Shown: one piece after another, positions 50,731-58,271 of the stretch
How positions within the stretch are numbered: the first letter of the stretch is position 1
Layout of the letters: each line of letters starts with the position of its first letter
DNA from: Halorussus halobius
Lineage (GTDB): Archaea; Halobacteriota; Halobacteria; Halobacteriales; Haladaptataceae
NCBI RefSeq assembly: GCF_004765805.1
Contig: NZ_ML219773.1
Span: 1,054,001 to 1,118,000, forward strand
Reading direction: 5' to 3'
Length of the DNA stretch: 64,000 nt
Position numbers and translations under genes: made by a program
The notes under the pieces: model-generated
What the model saw: only the letters and a program-made list of their open reading frames with translations
Databases searched by the model: none
Told to the model about the DNA's origin: nothing

Positions 50731-52176
50731 ATGTCCGGTGGAGCCACGCTCCCGGGGACGCCCGACGACGAGGGCGAGGACCCCGTCGTGCTCCACGTCG
50801 ACATGGACTGCTTCTACGCCGCGTGCGAGCGCAAGCGCGAGCCCGAGTTGCGGGGCGAGCCGGTCGTGGTCGGGATGGGCTACGAGGACGGCGAGAACCA
50901 CGGCGCGGTCGCCACCGCGAGCTACGAGGCCCGCGAGTACGGCGTCGAGAGCGCGCAGGCCATCTCCACCGCGCTCGAACGGCTCCCCCGGAAGGCGGTC
51001 GCCGAGGAGCCCGACTCGGACGTCGACCCCGAGGAAGCGGGCCACTACCGGCCGGTCGACATGGACTATTACCAGTCGGTCGCCGAGGAAGTCAAGGCGA
51101 TACTCCACGACTCGGCCGCCGTGGTTCGCGAGGTCAGCATCGACGAGGCGTACCTCGACGTGACCGACCGCACCTCGTGGGAAGTCGCGGCGGGGTTCGC
51201 CCGCCACGTCAAACACCGCATCGACCGCGAGGTGGGCGTGACCGCCAGCGTCGGCGTCGCGCCCAACATGTCGGCAGCTAAAATCGCCAGCGACCACGAC
51301 AAGCCCGACGGACTCGTCGTGGTCGACCCCGGCGAGGTGGCGTCGTTCCTCGCGCCCCTCGACGTGGCCGAAATCCACGGCGTCGGTCCCGTCACGGCCC
51401 GCAAACTCCGGGAGATGGGCGTCGAGACCACGGGCGACCTCGCGGCCGCCGACCGGAGCGCCCTCGAAGCCGAGTTCGGCGAGCGCGGCGCGGAGATGCA
51501 CCGCCGGGCGCGCGGCGAGGACGACCGCGCGGTCACGCCCACGGGCCGGCCCAAGAGCCTCTCGCGCGAGTCGGCGTTCACCGAGGCCACCGACGACGAC
51601 GAGCGCAAGCGCGAGCAGGTCCGCGCGCTCGCGGCGGCGGTGGCCGACCGCGCGAGCCGGAAGGGTGTCATGTACCGCACTATCGGCGTCAAGGCCGTGA
51701 CGCCGCCCTACGACGTGAACACCCGAGCGAGGTCGCTGCCCGGCCCCGTGGACGACCCGGACCTGGTCGAGGAGGTCGCGCTCGACCTCCTGACGGAGTT
51801 CGCCGGCGAGCCGGTCCGGAAGGTCGGCGTTCGGGTCTCGAACCTCTCCTTTGCCGACGCCGAACAGGCCAGCCTCGGCGACGGATGGGAGCCGGCCGCC
51901 GACGAATCGGCCGCCGACGAACCGGCCGACCGCGACTCGACCGGCGAGGGCCGAACGACGGGGACCGACCGGTCCCGGAAGTCCGACCCGGCCGACGCCG
52001 CCGGACCGCCCGACGACGCCGGCCCGACCGGACAGCTTTCGCTGGACGCCGCGTGGGAGCCGGCCGACACGGAGGGGAGTACAGACGGGCACGGGCCGGA
52101 CTCGACTCCGGGCGCGGACGGGAACCCCGATTCGGACTCGGACCCGGAGGGCCAGTCGTCGCTCGCGGACTTCTGA
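50731..52176 (+). CDS. dinB: DNA polymerase IV (DinB, Y family) with long acidic tail
   Basis: A 481-residue translesion polymerase. Catalytic acidic residues are in LHVDMDCFYAACE (about 20-32) and REVSIDEAYLDVTD (about 133-147). The little-finger domain follows around 255-375. The last 100 residues form an acidic, low-complexity tail with two PCNA-binding-like motifs, GQLSLDAAW near 433 and QSSLADF at the very end. A GATTTATCCGG box about 30 bases upstream supports the ATG at 50731; the open frame to the left is not coding. Confidence 0.93.
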   Translation: MSGGATLPGTPDDEGEDPVVLHVDMDCFYAACERKREPELRGEPVVVGMGYEDGENHGAVATASYEAREYGVESAQAISTALERLPRKAVAEEPDSDVDPEEAGHYRPVDMDYYQSVAEEVKAILHDSAAVVREVSIDEAYLDVTDRTSWEVAAGFARHVKHRIDREVGVTASVGVAPNMSAAKIASDHDKPDGLVVVDPGEVASFLAPLDVAEIHGVGPVTARKLREMGVETTGDLAAADRSALEAEFGERGAEMHRRARGEDDRAVTPTGRPKSLSRESAFTEATDDDERKREQVRALAAAVADRASRKGVMYRTIGVKAVTPPYDVNTRARSLPGPVDDPDLVEEVALDLLTEFAGEPVRKVGVRVSNLSFADAEQASLGDGWEPAADESAADEPADRDSTGEGRTTGTDRSRKSDPADAAGPPDDAGPTGQLSLDAAWEPADTEGSTDGHGPDSTPGADGNPDSDSDPEGQSSLADF

Positions 52177-52407
52177 CGCGACGGGCCGCGCCGCGGAGTT
52201 CCGGCCCCGCTCTGCCTCAACAACCAGACTCAAGAGCGGCGGCGATAAGTTTCGGACGTGACCAACCGTGAACTGGACGAGTCGTAACGCGGGCGTCCGC
52301 CGGACGCCGGGCGCTCGCCGTCGCCCGGGCGCCCGCCCCGGTTCTGGCGACGGGAAACGCAGGGACCGCGACAGCCACACCGAGCCCAGCCCGAGCGGAG
52401 GCCGCCG

Positions 52408-53667
52408 ATGAACCGGAACGACCGCGCCATCGTGGGGCTGGTGATGGTCGCCCACGCGATGGTCCACACCTACGAGCTCTCGGTTCCCATCCTCGTGACC
52501 GTCTGGGTCGACCAGTTCGACGTGACGCGGGCCACGCTCGGCGTCGTCTTCTCGGTGGCCTACGGCATGTTCGGCGTCGGCGCGCTCCCCGCGGGCGTGC
52601 TGTCGGACGCGTACGGCTCCCGCAAACTCATCGTGGCGTGTCTGGCCGGGATGGGCGGGTCGTTCGCCCTGCTGAGCGCCGCGCCGAACGTACTGACCGT
52701 CGGAGTGGCGCTCGTGCTGTGGGGCGTCGCCGCGAGCGTCTACCACCCCTCGGGGCTCTCGCTCATCAGCAAGGGCGTCTCACAGCGGGGGAGCGCGTTC
52801 GCCTACCACGGGATGGCGGGCAACCTCGGCATCGCGCTCGGCCCGCTCTCGACCGCGGTCCTCTTGCTGTTTTTCGACTGGCGGACGGCCACGCTGTTGC
52901 TCGCGGCACCGGCGGCGCTCGGGGTCGTCTTCGCGCTGACCGTGGAGTTCGACGAGACGGCGGGCGTCGAGGCGTCGGCCGACGGCGGCGAACCCGGCGG
53001 CGCGGACGCCGAGTCCGGCGGCGACGCGCGGGCCAACGCCAGCGTCTCGTCGCTGTCGGAGTTTCTCGCCGACTCGAAGACGCTGTTCGCGGGCGCGTTC
53101 GTCCTCGTGTTCGGCGTCGTCGTCTTCTCCGGGCTCTACTACCGGGGCGTGCTGACGTTCCTGCCCGACATGCTGTCGAACCAGTCGGTGTTCGACCCCG
53201 TCGAGGTCGGGGCCCGCGAGATTCAGCCCTCGCGGTACATCTACTCCGGGCTGTTGATGATCGGTATCGCCGGCCAGTACGCCGGCGGGAAGCTCACCGA
53301 CCGCATCCGGGTCGAGCGCGGCATCACGGGCGCGTTCGCGTTGCTGGCGGTCGTCGCTCTCCTGTACGTGCCCGCGCTCAACGCCGGCGTCACCACCCTG
53401 CTGGCCGCCAGCGCGGTGCTTGGCTTCGCGCTGTTCGTCGTCCAACCGCTCTACCAGGCGGCGGTCGCCGAGTACACGCCGGCTGGGACGCGCGGGCTCT
53501 CGTACGGCTACACCTACCTCGGCGTGTTCGGGGTCGGCTCGCTGGGTGCGGGCGTCGCCGGGGCCGTCCTCGACCTCTTCGACCCGACCGCGCTGTTCGT
53601 CGTGCTGGCGGCGTTCGCGCTCGTCGCGACCGGGTTCGGAGCCGTCCTCTCGACGCGACAGAAATAG
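52408..53667 (+). CDS. MFS transporter
   Basis: A 419-residue transporter with 12 predicted helices and the family signature between helices 2 and 3 (GVLSDAYGSRKLIVACLAG, DxxGxRK-like). A cytosolic linker after helix 6 is acidic (EASADGGEPGGADAESGGDA). A GGAGG sequence lies about 10 bases before the ATG, so it is not clearly leaderless. The substrate is unknown. It is followed at once by a large inverted repeat. Confidence 0.85.
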   Translation: MNRNDRAIVGLVMVAHAMVHTYELSVPILVTVWVDQFDVTRATLGVVFSVAYGMFGVGALPAGVLSDAYGSRKLIVACLAGMGGSFALLSAAPNVLTVGVALVLWGVAASVYHPSGLSLISKGVSQRGSAFAYHGMAGNLGIALGPLSTAVLLLFFDWRTATLLLAAPAALGVVFALTVEFDETAGVEASADGGEPGGADAESGGDARANASVSSLSEFLADSKTLFAGAFVLVFGVVVFSGLYYRGVLTFLPDMLSNQSVFDPVEVGAREIQPSRYIYSGLLMIGIAGQYAGGKLTDRIRVERGITGAFALLAVVALLYVPALNAGVTTLLAASAVLGFALFVVQPLYQAAVAEYTPAGTRGLSYGYTYLGVFGVGSLGAGVAGAVLDLFDPTALFVVLAAFALVATGFGAVLSTRQK

Positions 53668-54306
53668 TCGAGTGCGGTTGCGGGTGCGGTGGCGGTGGTT
53701 GCGGATGTGGTGGTTGCGGGTGCGGTCGCGGATGCGGATGCGGTTGCGGTTCTCATTGGCTCAACGATAGTTGCGGTCGTCGCGGTCGCGGTGGCTGATG
53801 CGGTTGCGGATGCTGTTGCAGAGGCAGTCGCGGATGCGGCTCTCATCGGCTCAACGATAGCAGTGGCGCTCATCGACTCGACGATAGTCCCGGACGCTGC
53901 TGCGGCCGGTGGCAGAAGCGGTTGCGGTCGTGGGCGCGGTCGCAGGTGATAGGTACTCTACGGAACCGGACGCCGCAACTACCACGGCAACCGCAGCCGC
54001 GACCGCCGCTACTCTTGAGCCAGTGAGGACCGCAACCGCAACAGCACCCGCGACTGTTACCACGGCCGCAACCGTCTCTATTCTTGAGCCACTGAAGACC
54101 GCAACCGCGACCGCCACCGCAACGGCACCCAAAACTGCCACCGCACCCGCGACAGCGACCGCTACTCTGCTTGAGCCAGTGAGAACCGCAACAGCATCCG
54201 CGACGGCGGCGTCGCCGGAAACGCTCGACTCGGCCCCGGAATCCCGTCAGCGTCGAAGGCCCGACAGTTTATGAGGTGTGCGCGAGAGGTACCCCGCAAC
54301 GAACGC
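53668..54306. repeat. Giant imperfect inverted repeat of GCGGTT/AACCGC units
   Basis: Between the MFS and HerA-like genes, the left half (about 53675-53890) is built of GCGGTTGCGGAT-type hexamers with three copies of a TCTCATTGGCTCAACGATAG-like unit (53751, 53841, 53869). The right half (about 53990-54205) has AACCGC units and three inverted TTGAGCCAGTGAGA-like units (54015, 54084, 54171). The outer arms near 53735-53766 and 54171-54205 pair over about 34 bases. The ORFs here give Ala/Val/Thr-rich peptides and are not called. The HerA-like promoter (CAGTTTATGAG) lies at the right end. Confidence 0.8.
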
Positions 54307-55839
54307 ATGTCGCAGGAGACCATCGACGTGGCCGAGGTGAGTGAGGGGGTTGGCGGGACCGCCGGCGACCCCGGCGACCCCGTGAAACTACCCGTCGTGG
54401 AGGTGCTGACCGGCCGCGCGTTCATCACCGGCAAGTCCGGGTCGGGGAAGTCGAACACCATGAGCGTCGTCGCGGAGAAGCTCTTGGACGGCGGATACCC
54501 GGTAATGATCGTGGACACGGACGGGGAATATTACGGTCTCAAAGAAGAGTACGAACTTCTACACGCCGGGGCCGACGACGAGTGCGACATCCAGGTCGAA
54601 CCCCAGCACGCCGAGAAGCTGGCGTCGCTGGCGCTGGAGGACAACGTCCCCATCATCCTCGACGTGTCGGGGTATCTGGACGAGGACGACGGCAAGGAAC
54701 TCCTGAAGGCGGTGGCCCAGCAGCTGTTCGCGAAGGAGAAGAAGCTCAAGAAGCCGTTCCTGATGGTGGTCGAGGAGGTCCACGAGTACATCCCCGAGGG
54801 CGGCGGGATGGACGAGTGCGGCCGGATGCTCATCAAGATCGGCAAGCGCGGGCGCAAGCACGGGCTGGGCATCGCAGGCATCAGCCAGCGCCCCGCCGAC
54901 GTGAAGAAAGACTTCATCACGCAGTGTGACTGGCTCGTGTGGCACCGACTCACGTGGAACAACGACACCAACGTCGTCGGGCGGATTCTGGGCAACGACT
55001 ACGCCGACGCCATCGAGGACATGGGCGACGGCGAGGCGTTCCTCACGACCGACTGGTCCGAACAGACCCGCCGGGTGCAGTTCCACCGCAAGCAGACGTT
55101 CGACGCCGGGGCCACGCCCGGCCTCGACGACTTCGAGCGCCCGGACCTCAAGTCGGTCAGCGACGACCTCGTGAGCGACCTCCGGGAGATAACCGAGGCC
55201 GAACAGCGCCAGGAGGACCGCATCGAGGAGCTCGAAACGGAGCTCCAGCAGCGCGAGGAGCGCATCACCGACCTCGAACGCCAGCTGGAGGAGGCCCGCG
55301 AGATGGAGGAGGTCGCCGACAAGTTCGCCAAGGCGATGCTCGACACCTCGCGCAACCGGCGCGCGAACCCGTACGTCGACACCGGGGGCGGGCGAGTGGT
55401 CGGGCACGACGGGCGCGCCGGCCAGCCCCGGCAGGCCGACCTCGGCGGGTTCGACCGGAGCGACGCGACGGAAGCCGAGACGGACGACGACGCCACCGAC
55501 GGCTCGGGCGAGCGCGACCCGCTCGACGCCGTCCGCGAGGAACTCGACGCGCTCGACCCGGTCGAGCGCGCCATGTTGGCCCACTACCTCCGGGAGGGGC
55601 CGGCGACTCCGGTCGAGGCCCACGCCGTCGCGGGCGGCTCCGACGACCGCGAACTCGCGTACAATCACAACCGGACGCTCCGCCGGCGCGGGTTCGTCCA
55701 GCACGCGGGCGGCGGCGAGTACGTCGCCGCGCTCCCGAGCCTGCTCGCGGCGCTGACCGACGGCGAGATGGACGACGACCGCCGGACCGAGGCGCTGGCC
55801 GAGGTGGCAGAGGAGCTCCCGGACGTGGAGTCGGCGTAG
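54307..55839 (+). CDS. HerA/FtsK-like P-loop ATPase with coiled coil and winged helix
   Basis: A 510-residue ATPase of the HerA/DUF87 group, of the kind that pumps or translocates DNA. Walker A is GKSGSGKS (42-49); Walker B with its acidic follow-up is FLMVVEEVHEYIPEG (about 150-164). ISQRPADVKKDFITQC is the family sensor region. A coiled coil (about 285-345) and a C-terminal helix-rich domain (about 415-490, RAMLAHYLREGPATPVEAHA) follow. Haloarchaea have several such ATPases with no nearby NurA; none is seen here. The start at 54307 is supported by the promoter CAGTTTATG about 40 bases upstream. Confidence 0.82.
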   Translation: MSQETIDVAEVSEGVGGTAGDPGDPVKLPVVEVLTGRAFITGKSGSGKSNTMSVVAEKLLDGGYPVMIVDTDGEYYGLKEEYELLHAGADDECDIQVEPQHAEKLASLALEDNVPIILDVSGYLDEDDGKELLKAVAQQLFAKEKKLKKPFLMVVEEVHEYIPEGGGMDECGRMLIKIGKRGRKHGLGIAGISQRPADVKKDFITQCDWLVWHRLTWNNDTNVVGRILGNDYADAIEDMGDGEAFLTTDWSEQTRRVQFHRKQTFDAGATPGLDDFERPDLKSVSDDLVSDLREITEAEQRQEDRIEELETELQQREERITDLERQLEEAREMEEVADKFAKAMLDTSRNRRANPYVDTGGGRVVGHDGRAGQPRQADLGGFDRSDATEAETDDDATDGSGERDPLDAVREELDALDPVERAMLAHYLREGPATPVEAHAVAGGSDDRELAYNHNRTLRRRGFVQHAGGGEYVAALPSLLAALTDGEMDDDRRTEALAEVAEELPDVESA

Positions 55840-55841
55840 CC

Positions 55842-57236
55842 TTACTCGCCGTCGATTCCGGTTATCTCGAAGCGCGTGCCGCCCTCGCGGCTCTCTGCGA
55901 CCGATATCGACCACCCGTGGGCGTCGACGATCTCCGCGACGATGTTCAGCCCCAGCCCGGTCCCGTCGTCGCTCGTCGTGTAGCCGTACTCGAACACCGC
56001 CTCGCGCTCGGTCGGGGGGATGCCCGGGCCGTCGTCGGCGACGAAGAAGCCGTCCTCCAGCGCCCCGACCCGGACCGTCGCGTCGGTTCCGGCGTGCTCG
56101 ACGGCGTTGCTGAACAGGTTCTCGAACACGTGGTCGACCCGGCGCGGGTCGGCCTCGACGACGCGACTCGACTCGACGTGCAGCGTCGCCGTCGGCGTCT
56201 CGACGTACCGCCAACACTCAGCGGCGACCGACTCCAGTTCGACCGGTTCGAGGGACTCGGCCCCGTACCCCTTTCGGATTATCGCCAGCGTGTCTTCGAG
56301 GATGTCGGCCATCCGGGTGTGGGCGTCCTCGACGTGTTCGAGACACGAGACGTCGCCGCGCTCGCGCGCGACCTCGACGTATCCCTCGGCCACGTTCAGG
56401 GGATTTCGGAGGTCGTGGGACAGGACGTGCGAGAGCTCCTTGAACCGGTCGAGCTGTCGCTTCAGGTCGCGCTCGTACGCCCGGCGCTCGGAGATGTCCC
56501 GGACCAGCGCGATCACGACCCGACGGTCGTTGAGGTCGGTGTCCTGAAGACTCATCTCGACGGGCAGGTACTCGCCGTCGGTCGTCTCGATGCGGAGGTC
56601 CGAGCCGTCGGGGAGGCGGCCGAACACCGAGCCCTCCGGGTCGAACTCCCGGCCGAACAGGTCGCGGTAGCGCTCGCACTGCCCGGACGGGTGGAGGTCG
56701 GTGTGGGTCCGCCCGACGAGGTCGTCCTCGGGAGCGCCGATCAGCTCGGTCGCACGCTCGTTCACTTCGAGCACCTCGCCCGTTTCGGCGCTCACGACGA
56801 ACGCCGCGTCCGGTGCGGTTTCGAGGAGCGTCCGGTACTTGCGTTGGAGCCTCTCTCGCTCGGAGATGTCGCGGACGACCGCCATCACCTCCGTCGACCC
56901 GTCGTCGGCGTCCAGCGGGCTGAGGCTGATGTCGACCGGAAACGTCGACCCGTCCTTCCGCCGCGCGCGCAGGGACAGCCCCGCACCCATCGGTCGGGAC
57001 CGGGGGTCGTCGACGTACGAGTCGACCTTCTCGGCGTGTCCGTCGCGGTTGCACTCGGGGACGAGTCGCTCTACCGGCTCGCCCTGGAGTTCGGACGGTT
57101 CGTAGCCGAACAGGTCTGTCACGCGGTCGTTGGCTCGAACGACGTTCCCGCCGTCGTCGACGACGACGATCGCGTCCGGGGCGGCGTGGAAGTAGGCTGC
57201 GAACCGTTCGTCATCGGCGGAGCGTGCTGAAGTCAC
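55842..57236 (-). CDS. PAS-domain sensor histidine kinase
   Basis: A 464-residue soluble sensor kinase. Two PAS domains (about 12-125 and 130-255) are followed by the dimerisation/H box LSHVLSHDLRNPLNVA (phosphohistidine near 272) and an HATPase domain. The N box is VFENLFSNAVEHAG near 365, the G1 box FVADDGPGIPP near 395 and G2 DDGTGLGLNIV near 420. No membrane helix is present. The GTG at 57236 is used as start, because an AATTAAACC promoter lies 38-45 bases upstream and an earlier GTG would lie before the transcript start. No response regulator is adjacent. Confidence 0.85.
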   Translation of the reverse strand: MTSARSADDERFAAYFHAAPDAIVVVDDGGNVVRANDRVTDLFGYEPSELQGEPVERLVPECNRDGHAEKVDSYVDDPRSRPMGAGLSLRARRKDGSTFPVDISLSPLDADDGSTEVMAVVRDISERERLQRKYRTLLETAPDAAFVVSAETGEVLEVNERATELIGAPEDDLVGRTHTDLHPSGQCERYRDLFGREFDPEGSVFGRLPDGSDLRIETTDGEYLPVEMSLQDTDLNDRRVVIALVRDISERRAYERDLKRQLDRFKELSHVLSHDLRNPLNVAEGYVEVARERGDVSCLEHVEDAHTRMADILEDTLAIIRKGYGAESLEPVELESVAAECWRYVETPTATLHVESSRVVEADPRRVDHVFENLFSNAVEHAGTDATVRVGALEDGFFVADDGPGIPPTEREAVFEYGYTTSDDGTGLGLNIVAEIVDAHGWSISVAESREGGTRFEITGIDGE

Positions 57237-57405
57237 TGTTGGCTCGTCGTGCCTAGTTGGAACGACCACGGTGGTTTAATTGTTACCAAAGTGTCGTCGT
57301 CCCGGCGCTCCCGGCGGTCGGGCCGCCACGCGTCCGGGCCTGTCGATTCTCAGTCCGCGGGATTTCAGACGTACGTTTTTAGGTCCCCCGTACGGATGCT
57401 CACAC

Positions 57406-57876
57406 ATGCTAGTTCGAGAGCTGATGACCGAGTCGGTCGTGACCATCGAGAGCGGTGGCACCGTGCAGGAGGCGGCGGCCCAGATGCTCCGTCACGGCGT
57501 CGGGAGCGTCATCGTGACCCGCGAGGGAACGCCGGCGGGAATCGTCACGAAGTCGGACCTCCTGTACGCGGGCGTGGCCTCCGAAAAGCGGTTCGAACGG
57601 ATTCCGCTGGAGACGGTCGTGAGCCATCCGGTGGTGACCGTCGACCCCGACGACAGCGTCGAACGGGCCATGTCGCTGATGAAGGAGAACTCGACCAGAC
57701 ACCTCCCGGTGACCGCCGACGGCGAACTTCTGGGCATCGTCACGACGACCGACGTCGCGATCCACCACCGGAATCGCTCGGACGAGGTGGCGGCGATTCG
57801 ACGCGAGCAACACGGCGTGAGCGACGGCAAAGACGAGTCGACCGGCATCGAACGCAGCAATCGCATCCCCCAGTGA
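57406..57876 (+). CDS. CBS-domain-pair protein
   Basis: A 156-residue protein with two CBS domains: MLVRELMTESVVTIESGGT, then GTPAGIVTKSDLL, and a second half with VVSHPVVTVDPDDSVERAM and ELLGIVTTTDVAI. CBS pairs bind adenine nucleotides or SAM and act as energy sensors. A short polar C-terminal tail follows. An ACGTTTTTAGG box 25-33 bases upstream of the ATG shows a leaderless start. It lies between two sensor kinases. Confidence 0.88.
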   Translation: MLVRELMTESVVTIESGGTVQEAAAQMLRHGVGSVIVTREGTPAGIVTKSDLLYAGVASEKRFERIPLETVVSHPVVTVDPDDSVERAMSLMKENSTRHLPVTADGELLGIVTTTDVAIHHRNRSDEVAAIRREQHGVSDGKDESTGIERSNRIPQ

Positions 57877-57935
57877 GCGGCGTTCGGCGACCGCGCGACG
57901 GGACGCTTTTAGGCCGCCCCCGAGTACTGGAGCCC

Positions 57936-58208
57936 GTGAACACGCTGGCTCCGGCGGGCGAGGACAGGTGGCGACTGCCCCAGCACGCCCACGTCGTCGT
58001 CTACGACGAGCGCGAGCGGGAGCTGTTGACCGTCTACGACTGCGGGGCGGCCCAGAAACCGCCGTCGGCTCAGGTGCTCGGGAACCTGGTCCGGGTGAGG
58101 GCCGACCACGAACTGGACCGCACCGTCACGGGCTACGTGGTCCGGATGCGCGAAGCCGCGGTGCTGGAACGGCAGGGCGACGACCACTGGCTCATCGCGA
58201 GCGAGTAG
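57936..58208 (+). CDS. Small conserved protein of unknown function
   Basis: A 90-residue beta-rich protein starting GTG (57936): NTLAPAGEDRWRLPQHAHVV, then VYDCGAAQKPPSAQVLGNLV and RVRADHELDRTVTGYVV. It is rich in aromatic and charged residues, and no family is recognised. The CGCTTTTAGGC box about 27 bases upstream supports the GTG start. It is co-directional with the CBS gene upstream and the histidine kinase downstream. Confidence 0.6.
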   Translation: MNTLAPAGEDRWRLPQHAHVVVYDERERELLTVYDCGAAQKPPSAQVLGNLVRVRADHELDRTVTGYVVRMREAAVLERQGDDHWLIASE

Positions 58209-58271
58209 CCGGCCCGAACTACCAGTTCGCCCGAGCAAAAGCCCTATTCGCCTCCTTCTCGTACCGGAATC

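Noticed and set aside
53689-54274. Ala/Val/Thr-rich ORFs within the giant inverted repeat
   Set aside because: They exist on both strands and in several frames because of the hexamer repeats; no start signal or conserved composition supports them as proteins.
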